Origin: Bagarius yarrelli
Lineage: Eukaryota; Chordata; Actinopteri; Siluriformes; Sisoridae
NCBI GenBank assembly: GCA_005784505.1
Contig: VCAZ01000042.1
Span: 2,972,854 to 3,036,853 of the forward strand
Reading direction: 5' to 3'
DNA length: 64,000 bases
Position 1 is the stretch's first letter; the number at the start of each line of letters is the position of its first letter. The position numbers and the translations under genes are program-made. The notes under the pieces were generated by a model that was not told the origin of the DNA, searched no databases, and saw nothing but the letters and a program-made list of their open reading frames with translations. Positions 45,252 to 58,200 of the stretch are shown one piece after another.

Positions 45252-47110
45252 GGTCAAGTCACCTTTATTTATATAGCGCTTTTAACAATCAAAGCAGCTT
45301 TACAGAATCACATCCAAATACACACAAAATACAAAATATTAAACACTTAATAAATATCTACAAACTTAGAGTACCCAACTAAGTAAACCAGAAGCGACAG
45401 GGGCAAGGAACCAAATTGGTGACAGAATGGAGAAAAAAAACCTTGTGAGAAACAAGGCTCAGTGGGTCAGTTCTTTTCTGACCAGATAAACCAGTAGGTT
45501 ACCCATACTGCAGTAAAGTTTTCCCGGTCTTGCATGAATTGCCATCTAAAAGACAAGATCGTCACTGGGAATGTGACTTATTGTCTCCAAATGCTGATCC
45601 ACCAACTGGGCTGGTGGCGATAGTGAGCTTGGAATAACAAAGAAACAGACATATGTTAGTGTAGATGCCATTCAACGTATACTGTGCAAATATATTGTGC
45701 ATTATTTGTGGTGTTTCTGGGTTCTGGTTGACCTGAATATTGCAGCCTAGCAATTCTTTAACAGAGTTAAATAATAAAAATGTGTGTATTACTTGAAGGC
45801 CAGGTTGAAGAGATGTCTTTAAAGAGAGTCTTTAATCTAGATTTAAATTAACTTTATTCCAAAGTTTGGGTGCTAGATAAGAAAAGAATCTGCTTCCTGC
45901 AGTTGATTTTGTTATTCTAGGTATTATCAGATTGCCAGAGTTTTGAGAGCGCAGCGGTCGTGGAGGACTATAACAGGCTGAGAGCTCACTCAGGTTCTGA
46001 GGTGCTAAAACATTCAGGGCTTTATAAGTAATTAACAAGATTTTGAAATCTATTTGATATTTAATAGGGACCCGATGCAGTGTTGACAGAACCGGGCTAA
46101 TATATCATACCTTTTTGGTTCTAGTAAGAACTCTAGATGCTGCATTTTGAACCAGCTGGAGCTTGTTTATTAGGCATGCAGAACAACCACCCAATAAACC
46201 AATCTTATCTTGGGGTCATGAACGCTTGAACTAAAATTTCTGCATTTGACCTCAAGAGCATAGGTCGTAATTTAGATATATTTTAAGATATTAAAATGCA
46301 TTTTTACAAATGCTGGAAATGTGACTTTTAATGGAAATATTGCTGTGAAAAAGCACACATAAGTTCTGAACTAACGAAGAAGAGTTGACAGAGCAGCCAT
46401 TAAGTGTTAAACAGTGATCTAGTTTATTACATGCAGAAGCTTTAAATTCAATAATTAACACCTCTGTTTTTCAGCATTTAACAGTAAGAAATTTTTTGTC
46501 ATCCAGTTTTTATCAACTATGCATTTTGTTAGTTTTTCGAATTGGTAAGTTGCGAACAAATATAAAGTGTCATCAGCATAGCAGTGAAAGCTAACACCAT
46601 GTTTCCCAATAATATCTACCATGGGTAGCATGTGTAAAGTGTAAATGGTACCGGTCCTAGAACTGAGACTTAGGGTATTCTATACTGTACTTCTGAGCAA
46701 TATGACACCCCTTTGTTCTCTGCTACAAATTGATGGCAGTCAGTTAAGTATGATTTAAACAATGCTAATGCACTTCCACTGATGTTTTCTAATCTATTTA
46801 AAAGAATGTTGTGGTTAAAAGTGTTAAAAGCAGCACTGAGTTCCAAAAGCACTACATTATCAGCAGATAGCACAAGGTCATTTGTAACAGTCCAAATCCT
46901 GACTACCTTCTCTAGTATCTTAGACAGAAATGGGAGGTTTGAGGTTGGTTTGTAATCAACTAGATATTTGGTATCAAGTTGTGGCTTTTTAATGAGCGGC
47001 TTAATAACACAGCCAGTTTAAATGTTTTGGGAACATATCCTAATGACGATGACAATGATGCTTGGATGGAAGAGTCTAAAAATGCATGTTTCTAGTTGAA
47101 TTACTGAAAT
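45252..47110 (-). mobile_element. Second L2/CR1-like LINE, diverged
   Basis: The 3' tail on the plus strand is gtcaagtcacctttatttat, atagcgcttttaacaatcaa. Coding traces on the minus strand are 46038-45832 (LITYKALNVLAPQNLSEL; FFSYLAPKLWNKVN) and 46873-46670 (LLELSAAFNTFNHNILLNRL; ALFKSYLTDCHQF). It is broken, with no endonuclease. It joins the plus-strand LINE at about 45245 directly after NVSKTK. Confidence 0.75.
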
Positions 47111-47149
47111 AAATGAACTTTTTCACAACATTCTAATTTATTGAGATGC

Positions 47150-47960
47150 ACCTATAAATAGCGCATTTCATCCACAGTAATAATGCAATATAACATAAGA
47201 AAATAAGGTAAAAACAAAGAAAGAATTAAGATAAAAACAAAGATTTAAAATAAATGAAAACAGTTAAGAATATAAAATGATTATAACCAGTTTGGACGTA
47301 GCACAGTGCTCATTTAGTAAATGCGGAACTAATAAATAGGTTTCGAGCTAGTTCCAACTGTGGGCTGCATAACAGCTAAATGCAGATTCTCCTTGTTTAG
47401 ACTGAACCCTTGAAATGTTTAACTGACTTGATCCTAATGATTTGAGTGATCTGATTGGTTTATATTTATTGAGCATATCTGAAATGTATTTAGTTCCAAG
47501 GCCATTGAGTGACTTATAAACGAGTAACAGTATTTTAAAATCAATCCTAAATGTAACTGGCAGCCAGTGTGTAAGGACCTGAGGACCGGTGTGATGTGAT
47601 CATATTTTCTGGTTCTGGTCAGAATCCTGGCAGCAGTGTTCTGTATGAGCTGCAGCTGTCTAATTTTTTTTTTAAAAAGCTAATTAGAAGTGCATTACAA
47701 TATTCTAGTTCACTGGTAATAAAAGCATGAACAAGAGTCTCCAAATCTTAACTGGAAACAAAACCCTGAATTTTGGCAATGTTTAAGCAGTGACAGCCCC
47801 CCACCCTGTGAGAAAAGCATCTGTTGTTATGGTCAGTAATGCAACAAACTGCTCCGAGTTATAGACCTTGCACAAGGAACCAAGGGTTCCTCCATAAATC
47901 TATGGCTGAAATAATTGCTGCGAGACCTTGATCTTGTGAAGTGGATCGCCTCTTGGGTAA
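47150..47960 (-). mobile_element. LINE 3'-region fragment
   Basis: Plus-strand text such as ttttaaaatcaatcctaaat, ctggcagccagtgtgtaagg and ttctggtcagaatcctggca is the standard reversed 3' coding and UTR text of fish L2-type LINEs. It parallels 39480-39600 and 46040-46170. No intact frame remains. Confidence 0.6.
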
Positions 47961-48149
47961 AACCCTTTGGTTTCCAGCATCAGGCCAAAAGGTATTATGT
48001 TGGACTCTGCTGCCATGAGAAAAAATCTCTGGAACTTCCTGTCTTCCTGATATATGAATGTAGGGGTCTTTTCTATCTATCTAACTGACGCAGGTCTAGA
48101 ATGAGACGTAGTCCTACCCTTCCTTCTTTGAAACTATGTAATGCTAACT

Positions 48150-48900
<751 letters not shown>

Positions 48901-48989
48901 AGGATGCAGCAAGCTAGTTCATGATTTTGTTATTTATTGATTAGACTACCGTAGCGCTCTACTGTCTGAGTGTTCTAGTAAGTAAAACA

Positions 48990-50345
48990 ATATGCAGTAT
49001 TATGTACTGATCTAGTACAATCTGGTGTAGTAGATACTGTTCTTCTACCATCTAGTGTAATATATACTGGTCTTGTACAGTCTAGTGTATTATTTACTGG
49101 TCTACTATTCTAGACAGGTAAAATCTGTTGTAGTATATACTGGTCTTGTAGTACATATAATCAAGACAGTGCAAGTTACCCTTTATTTATCTAGCAATAT
49201 ATAAAAATTAAATTAAAAATAAAAATTGTGTCAAAGCAGATTTACAGAATCAAATAAGGAAATATTGAACAGTCACTAAAACACTTTTTTAGCTTTTAGT
49301 TTTTCAGTTTAGTTTTTAGTTTAACTTGTATCTATAAATTAAGAGTCCGCAAGTCAGGTACAACAGCAGCAAGAAACCCACTGCTGGCAGAATAAAGAAA
49401 CATTATTTGGCGAAACCAGGTTTAGTCGGGAGGTCAGAATTCCTCTGACCAGACAAACCAGCAGGTTATTTTATGAAGACAAGGTCATCGCTGGGAAACT
49501 GCCTCTGGGGCATAGTGTAAGCAGGTTAAAGAAAGGGGTTTTTAATATAGTTTTAAACCCACAGAGTGTGTCTTTCTCCTGAACAGTGTTAGGGAAATTA
49601 TTTCAGAATTTGGGTTCTAGATAGGAAAAGGATCTGCTGCCTGCAGTTGATTTTGTTATTCTGTGTATTTTCAAATTGAGTTTTTAGAACGCAGCAGACA
49701 TAAAGGATATAATAGGATAAGAGCTCACTCAAGTACTGAGGTGGTAAACCATTCAGGACTTAATAAGTAATTAGCAAGATTTTGAAATCTGCTTCAATGT
49801 TTAATAGAGAGCCAGTGCAGTGTTAAAAGGACTGGACTAATATGGTCATACTCCCTGGTTGTATTAAAAAGTTTGTTTATTGGGTGTGAAGAACAACCAC
49901 CCAAAAACATTACAATAATCTAATCTTCAGTTCAAGATTAATTTAGACATAATTTAGACATATTTTTTAGATGGTAAAATGCAGTTTTACAAATACTACA
50001 TTTTGTATAGTCTGCTGTATATAGTAGTCTTGTACAGTCTGGTGTGGTATATAATAGTTTACTACAATGTGGAGTAATATATTCTGGTCTTATTCGGTCT
50101 GGTGTAGTATATATTGTTCTAATACTGTCTAGGGTACTATATACTGGTCTAGTACAGTCTGCTGTAGTATATACTGGTCTTATACAGTCTGGTGTAGTAT
50201 ACACTGGTCTTGTACAGTATAGTGTACTATATACTGGTCTTTTAATGTCTTGTGCAGTATATACTAGTCCTTTATAGTCTGGTGTAGTATATACTAATCT
50301 AGTACAGTCTGATGTAGTATATAATGGTCAAGTACAGTCTGGTTG
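48990..50345. repeat. 30-bp minisatellite split by a LINE fragment
   Basis: Imperfect 30-bp units of the form tatatactggtcttgtacag plus tctggtgtag occur at about 48990-49165 (five or so) and again at about 49990-50345 (about twelve). The intervening 49165-49990 is a minus-strand LINE 3' fragment. The 30-bp period leaves both strands open, giving ten-residue repeats that are not genes. Confidence 0.8.
49165..49990 (-). mobile_element. LINE 3'-region fragment inserted in the 30-bp minisatellite
   Basis: Plus-strand text: tgcaagttaccctttattta, agcagatttacagaatcaaa, agtcactaaaacactttttt, then tttcagaatttgggttctag and ttttgaaatctgcttcaatg, paralleling 45252-46080. No coding frame survives. Confidence 0.65.
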
Positions 50346-50814
50346 ATGGGTGTGGTATACTTTAAATTATTATTATTATACATTTTTTTTATATTTATTT
50401 TGATCTTAATGTTCCAGCACTTCCAGCAACCATTAAAAATAGCAACAAATAGAGAAAAATATATTATGAACTAGCAAAAAATAGATAAAATTCACTGAAG
50501 GTGTGATTTGGGCCATGCAATGTAGATATGCTGTAAAGATTGGGCATGCTGTAAGGATGATGAAGATCTTCTGTTCTGGTCAGAAGGTACACCGAATCTT
50601 GTAGTGAACCAACATGACTAAATTGCAGACTTTGTTTTTTTCTTGTTGTAATTTATATCATTCTATTGTAATTAGTGGAGCTTCAGTGGCTCATTAATGA
50701 AGTCAAATATTTTTGATCTTTAAACCTCACGCTGGAGTAATGAATCAATGAAATCGATTTGATCTGCAAATCAAGAATTGCAGATCTGCAGATCTGTAGT
50801 GAATCTGTAGAGAA

Positions 50815-50943
50815 TCTGTAGTTGTTGGACTACCAACTTGAGGACCTGGGTTCGATTCCCAGCCCAACCCAGTCACCACTGCTGAGCTCCTGAGCAATTG
50901 GGGGTTAAGGGGAGCTCAGCAGTGGTGACTGGGTGGGGCTGGG
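50815..50943 (+). mobile_element. SINE head fragment forming a 33-bp inverted repeat
   Basis: A SINE start (gttggactaccaacttgagg, gggttcgattcccagcccaa) runs to 50890. After a 20-nt spacer, the last 33 bp return in inverted form (arms 50858-50890 and 50911-50943, one mismatch). A transcript would fold into a long hairpin. The surrounding 50350-51687 otherwise shows only unassigned AT-rich DNA. Confidence 0.8.
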
Positions 50944-51610
50944 AAATAGTAAATGTAGTGATGCTGCTCATGGCAGCTTTTAGTGGAGTTGTCTAATCAA
51001 AAGCATGTACATTACACTCATGACAGCATGCAGATAAATGAAATACTTCTGGCGTGTCTGAACAACATTGCCTTTTGTTCTCTTTCCTCATGTAAAGTTT
51101 TGCTGGTTAGATAAGATAGATACGGCAGACAAAAGCCTGATTGGGAGGTGAAGGTAGATAATTGAAATTTAATTATCCGTATGCTGGTCCACGCCTGCAA
51201 AGGCATGAGTCAAAATTTTTTTGTTAAATATGGTGACAACTGTCTTGGAAACCCGTAAACATGTGAAGGTGACTATTGAATCATTCAGTCAATTCGGTAT
51301 AGGAATTATAATGATGATTATGATGATAACGCTAATGACGTCAATGATAATTTTATAATTATAGAAATATAACATTTGGGCTTCTATGTCATTATAAATG
51401 TAAAAGCATGCGTGTTTTGAAAGCTACTATTTTAAGTATTTTACTAAAAAAAACCTAAACCAAAAATTTATACTGAAATAAAGATGATCTTTAAACTTTA
51501 AGGCTGTCTTCTAGTGAACTTGTGATTCAGCAAGAAGCTGGATGGCCAGTGTTATGCTGATAAAGGACCAAACCTTGGCCCCTCCTTGGGAGTCACACGA
51601 AAGAAGGTGG

Positions 51611-51616
51611 TATAAA
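51611..51616 (+). promoter_or_regulatory. Candidate TATA box of the mucin gene
   Basis: TATAAA lies 72 bp before the mucin ATG at 51688. That would put transcription start near 51640 and leave a short 5' UTR of roughly 45-50 nt. A TATA promoter suits a tissue-restricted secretory gene. No experimental evidence is available. Confidence 0.5.
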
Positions 51617-51687
51617 ACTAATGGTGAAGTAAAAACTTCACTCATAGCCAACTGTCTGTGGGCCTGCAGGGTGTCCACAGCTCAGCC

Positions 51688-54600
51688 ATGGAGAAGTACA
51701 AAGACAATCCGAAATGGACTCTCAGCTGCATCATACTTCTTATCGGAATTAGTTCAACTCAATCAGGTATGATATGACTAAAATCAAGTTATTTTCCTTT
51801 TAGTTTTTTTTTTTTTTTTTTTTTTAAATAAATGTAATAAAATCCAATAAAATGTAGTAAATGCAATGTTCTCAGCAAAATCCCTCTGCTTTTAAAGCAA
51901 AAACCTGCAGCAGAATATTATTCATTAATACTGTATAAACCTAAATGCATGAGCATCACGCTGACTCTTTGTTCACCGGCAGATGGACAGGTCAACCAAC
52001 CACCACTGAACAAGACCATCTCCGGTGAGTCGCACATTTTATAAAACTGTAACCAGCAAATCTAATAAAATCATAGGGCAGCTATAGATACTGTTGAAAA
52101 GGTGTGTACCAGTGAAACTGTCGCACCTTCAAAGGAAACAGTTTTGATATTTTAAATGTAGATTAATGCTGTTGAAACTAACTTACTGATTTATTCAGTT
52201 CCATAGTCTCAGGGTTTTGAGGAAAGGAAATAATGAACATATATGGAAAAAGGCAGACTTACAGACATACAGTGTGTCATATACAGTATATATTTAAGGA
52301 AATTCTTTCATTTTACCATTAAAACAATTTATTAATTTACATACAATTTGGCCATGTTCCAGATATAAGTTTAAAAATGATCATCCAGTAGAAGGAATTT
52401 GGTTTACTGTAATCTTAATAATATGAAACTTTTCTGAGCTTGAACCTGGACAAAGCTAAACCTCCATTATTAATATTATATTATTGTTATTATTATTCTC
52501 ACTGACTCAACTAAGCATCTTGAATAAATCACTTAAACTGTATACTTTTTATACTGTGTGAAAATTACTCTCGCTGTTGAGTCTCGCTTGTTTTTCTGTT
52601 ATTATTAATTAGATTAAGGGTGTGTTTATATAATTTAGATACAGAAAGCATTGGAATTCTGGGGTTATTTCCACCTATCTAATACTAACTAAGTGTAACG
52701 TCAGATGTGCATCTGACTGATATTCTTAAGTACTGTAGTATATCGAAATTAGGATTCCTTAGTTTAGCAATTTTTGGCCTGGACGATTATATTTAAGATA
52801 ATTCAGCATATAGGTTATTTAATATCTTTTTTTTCTTCATACATCAGGACGGATTCCGGCTCATAACGAACGAGTCTGCAGCACCTGGGGCAACTTCAAC
52901 TTCAAAACCTTTGATGGTGATTTCTTTCAACTGATGTCCACGTGTAACTACATCCTGACGTCGCAGTGTTCCAGCAGCTACGAGGACTTCAACATTCAGC
53001 TGAGGCGGCAGATCGTCGACGGTGTGCCCCGGATCAGCAAAATCACCATGAAGCTGGACGGCACGATAGTGGAGCTTTCCGAAGACTCCATCAGCGTGGA
53101 TGGCCATCAGTGAGTAACCTTTAGCCAACACCTACACCTACAATTCTACAGTTGTGTTGTTATAAATAACTATGAATACTGTTTTTATTTCCCCTGTGCA
53201 GGGTCTCGCTGCCCTACAGCCACTCTGGGGTCCTTATTGAAGAAAATCCCACCTACATCAAAGTTACAGCCAAGCTGGGACTGGTGGCCATGTGGAATAG
53301 AAATGATGCTTTTATGGTAAGTGAATTAAAAAGCCCCCCCCCCCCCCCCCCCTCTTAATTGTGAGCATTTAGTTTTATTTTTTTCTATTAGGTAAGGAAA
53401 GCGCTATTATTTGTATAGTCTAATTACTGTATTATAATCACTACGCCATAATAAGAAGAGTTGTAAAAGCGTAATCAATTTTAAAAACCTCATATTCAAT
53501 TATTAGATTGGGTTACATTAAACCTAATATGATTCATTTAATTAATAAACTAAAAAAAAAAATTTAAAATGTTATAATATTAATTAAATGAATGACATCA
53601 GGTCATACTCACAGCCTTTAATTTATAACTTTTGGTTCTCTCCGGCATTGCAAGTAATTTCTGTTTTCATTAAGTTCTATTCTAGTTTTTTCTAGTAAAA
53701 TTATTTTCCCACATTTTTTCTTCGGGCAACTGAGTGCTACAGTTTTATTGGCTTATAAATATGAGTATCCAATTGGGTGTGTCATACATACATAGACATG
53801 TAAATACAGAGCAGATGAACTTGCTTCATGTTTGATGGTAACTCTGGACTTCTGCTTGGTTCTCTTTGATTTACAGGTGGAACTGGACAACAAGTACAAG
53901 AATCAGACCTGTGGACTTTGTGGGGACTTTAATGGAGTTCAGCTTTACAATGAGTTCATCAAAAACGGTTGGTTTAAAGGTTTATGTACAAGTCAACATT
54001 TACTGACGTATTCGGTAAAGAAATATACCCTGATCACATACACGCCATCACTACTTATGAATTATCAGCGTCATTTAAATTAATTGACTCTAATTTCCGT
54101 GTTGTTGTTTTTTAAAAAAAAAAGGGGTTGAGATTTCCCCATCAGACTTCAGCCAGTTTGCCAAGATGGACGATCCGACTGAGAGCTGCAGCGAATCACC
54201 ACTTCCATCCGAAGCCAACTGCACCAAACCTGTAGGTCCTTCAGCCATAACAATAATCGTTTATAAGATTTTAGATTGCTGTTTGTTTGTGTTTATTTAC
54301 TGATAACTGAATTCTTTTATGTAATTTGGCTTTTGTCATTAGAGCTGATCTTCTACCAGATTTTCCTTTTGTTCTTTTTTTTCTTCCTTTTTTTGTTTGT
54401 CTTTTTTCTCTCCCTTTTCTTCTAATTTTTCTTTCTCCTTATCTTCCTACTCTTCTTTTTCCTTTCCTCTTCTTTCTCTTCCTTTTCTTAATCTTATTGT
54501 CACACCTCTTTCTTGTTTTCTTCCTCTTTTAAGGATGATTATATTACCTGTCCATAACTGTGGGTTCTTTCCTCCCCAGACCTCAGTGTGTGAACAGCTG

Positions 54601-55235
54601 TTCTCCACCCCGGCGTTTAGCAGCTGTAAGAACCTCGTCTCCCTCGAACACTTCATCAGAGCCTGCGAGTCGGACATGTGCCAGTGCAGCGGCACCTCCA
54701 GCACCTTCTGTCTGTGCAGTACCATCTCGGAGTATTCCCGCCAGTGTGTACACGCTGGAGCAAAACCCAGCCAGTGGAGAACGGAAAAGTTCTGCCGTAC
54801 GTCAGATGAATGACGCTTCAGAATTTAAATTAGAACCAATAAGAAACATTTATGGTTCATCATCTGCTTTTTCTGCTAATTTTGTTTTCACAGCCCGAAC
54901 CTGCCCTTTTCCAAATATGGTTTATGAGGAGTGTGGGAACCCGTGCATTAACACCTGCTCAAACCAAGACCGTGGACAAGTGTGTGAGGAACACTGCATC
55001 GATGGTTGCTTCTGCCCTCCAGGTACTGAGCTATTTATTGCCGTTTTAAGCGAAACATCAGATTTCTTGTAAGCTCTCATTAAAGTCATTTCAACATAAT
55101 GAACATCTGTGTGGCAGGTTCGGTCCTGGACGACCTGACGGGCAGAGGTTGCATTAAGCAGAATGAGTGCTCCTGCGTTCACAAGGGCAAAATTTACAAT
55201 GCTGGTCAGAACATCACCAGCAACTGTAAAGAATG
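51688..55235 (+). CDS. muc5-like: Mucin signal peptide and D1 assembly (exons 1-9)
   Basis: Exon 1 starts MEKYKDNPKWTLSC with a hydrophobic core, IILLIGI, a typical secretion signal likely cleaved near residue 25. Exon 2 is a 42-nt linker. Exons 3-6 encode the first VWD domain (about residues 45-205), with CSTWGNFNFKTFDGDFFQL and the vicinal-cysteine motif CGLCGDFNG in exon 5. Exon 7 is the C8 domain (VCEQLFSTPAFSSC to FCLCSTISEY). Exons 8-9 are the first TIL domain (CPFPNMVYEECGNPCINTC). N-glycosylation sequons include NKT, NQT, NCT and NIT. Exon 5 is followed by a readable extension past donor GGTTGG that is intronic. Confidence 0.92.
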
Positions 55236-58200
55236 GTAAGGAGACTGCTTTGGTTTGGTGATGACATTATGCATTTTGGTCAATCGTGAGTGCATAGTTG
55301 TGGGAACAGAATTATATGCAGAGGTGTGACATAAACAATACCTCTTAACAGTACATAAATAGAATCTCAACTTTACCTGAGTTTATATATTTACGTCAAT
55401 TGTTTAATTTTACTCTGATACTTTTCGCCGGAGCGTATTTGTTACTTACTACAAAAGAAGTAGTGATGTGTCGTTTGTTCATTTAAAAAAAATCCTTAAT
55501 ATGAATCGGAAACAACGAGTCTTAACGAAAGACCATTCATTCCTTCTGCATCGTCTGCACATGCACAACGTCCTATATTGTGTACAGGTCATCTCCTGCA
55601 TCAGTTCATCTCCTGATTCCTCAGGACTGAGTCGTTCATTTATTTGTCATGTGACCACTTCTTGGATTGGTATCTTACAGTCAATAAAACTGTCACATTT
55701 ACATTTGTACTTCCCATTGAACAAAGATTTTCCAAAGACAGCTTTTTCAGAAATCATTTTAATTGTTTAATTAAAACATGTAGATGAACAGCGTGGGACT
55801 CTTCATACGCAAATAAAATCGTTTCTTTTTAAAACATATGATTATTATTATTATTATTATTATTATAAGTCTTAACTGTACATTTCTTATTTTGCATTTA
55901 TTTGTACTTTTACTTTAATTATTGTACAATTAATATCAAAAAATACTATTTATACTATACTATTTAAAAGTACAATAAATATCACATCTGTTAAAACGAT
56001 TACTCAAATAACAATATAAATGGTAACTTTAACTTCGACCTAGTTTCCAGTTAATTAACAATTTTTACTTAAGTGTTCCTTTCGGCTATCTTCTACACCT
56101 CTGTGAACACTCAGAACTCACAATTAAGTAAATATTAAAACACTTAAAAATATTAAACTGCACGCAAACACAAACAAAATTGAACAAAATATAAAAACAA
56201 ACTAATATTTTAAACAATTTGATAAATAAAGGTGAAAAATTCAAATCGTTGAAAACTTGTACGTATTGTTAAATTTCCTAGCTGTCATTAGGGGGCGCCG
56301 CAGCACTCTTAGCACCCCTGTTTCCCACTAGTGAGCATCTGTCAGCTCAGTGTACAGAAGGCATAAAGATGTGTTTGATTTAAGAAAAACAACAGGATTA
56401 AGATGTATATCATCAACATCACCAGCACATAGATTAAAGTTTTATCGGCAGGGGAATAATGCAGTGTGATGCGGTGTGTGTCGTCTCTTGTGTGGTGTTT
56501 ACGCTTCATCCATCTCTGTTTAGTGTCTGCACCTCGAACCAGTGGAGCTGCACAGAGAAAGCCTGCCCTGGTACCTGCTCTATAGAAGGAGGATCTCACA
56601 TCACTACCTTCGATGGAAAAACATACAACTTTCACGGGGACTGTACCTACATCCTGGCAGAGGTTAGAGAAAACTACAGAAAGACATGTTAACTTCACTA
56701 CACGTCTTCTTCAATTTTTTCTTTTTTTTCTCAACTTTTCCTCATTTTCTTCGTCTATTCTTTTTCTTCTTCTTTTCATTCTTTATTTTTATTTGTCTTC
56801 TTCAATTTCCTTTTCATTCTTTTTTTCTCAGACTTCCTTACTTTTTTCTTTTTCTTCCTCTTCCTGGATGCATTACTCATATTTCATTATTTAAAATATT
56901 TCCTCATATTTCTGACGGTAATAAATCCAGAGACATTTTTTTGATTTTCCTTGGATTTTCCACCATGGACAGAGCTTCATGCTGTTAATTTTTAAAACCA
57001 TGTCAGAGCTGTTTAAACTGCCCTGTCGCAGAGCCCATCTCTTTTTGCTTTAACCCTTTCTCATCCATTATGCCTTAATATGGATTTATAGACCTTCTTC
57101 AACATCTGATACATTTCTGCTATTTATTAGACGTCCTTATCCAGACAGACCGTCATTTATCTCATTTTTCGTTCATTTGAGCAGTTTAGGGGTTAAGGGC
57201 TTTGCTCAGGGGCCTGGTGATGACAGCTTGATAGTGCTGGGAATTGAACCCATAATCATCTGATCAGCATTCCAACACCATAACCACTGAGCTCCCACTT
57301 TCACAAAAAGGCTGTTTCTCTAAGAGTTAGCTATAAACTGACACAGATGGGATATGAACCCCCAACCTCCAGCTCCATGGAAAAACATGCCTCTTAATAA
57401 CCGGATGTATATCAAAGTTTCCTCATTATTTTACATTTTCTGTACAGTTTCTTGTTTTCTTTCAACCAACATGTTCAGGTCTTTATTTTGGTTTCTGTGG
57501 TCATGAAGCTGCTTCTCGTCACTTTCTATTTTAACTTCATCCCATTTTTATTCTTGTCTGTTTGTTTTGCTTGATTTTCATTCATGTCTTTTACAAAATC
57601 CTCACCGGACCAACCAGACCAAAAGCTCTGTATTTAATCTCTTGGCATAAACTCATCATGAGCTCCAACTTCCACATCAACACAAGCTTGTTTTCTTTTA
57701 CACACATCTTCAGCTTGTGGTTTTAAAGTGTCTGATACCTTCATCACCACACTGTGCTGGTAATATATCAGAAAACCAGCATGCACTTTACTGGATCGAA
57801 CATACCACCTAGATTTTTTAAATACTGAATAAAAAATTGTCTAAACTTATAATGCTCTAGCATCTTCCTACAAAAACTCTTTTTCTTTTGAGCAAAAGGC
57901 AAGAAATTGTAAGTATAAATTCCAGCTCTCCAGCTGTTCGCATCTTTACTATTATTAATGTTATAACGAGGCTGATTACGAATAAGCGGCTATAGACAAT
58001 GGATGGATGGATGGATGTTATTAGCATTATTATTATTAACATTATTTTTATTTTTGAATCAATTTATCATAATCATTTTATTTTTTTAGCAAACCACCGG
58101 TGCTGAGTTTGTGGTAATGGGAGATTTGGTGCGTTGTGGTTTAACAACCACTGAAACGTGTCTGAAGTCTGTTACGCTGGCTCTGTCCGCCGGAAGCACT

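Noticed and set aside
50044..50277. Open frame with ten-residue repeats (VYTGLVQSGV-like)
   Set aside because: Produced by the 30-bp minisatellite, whose period is divisible by three; both strands are open and no start context or homology is present.
52844..53131. 95-residue minus-strand open frame
   Set aside because: Antisense shadow of mucin exon 3.
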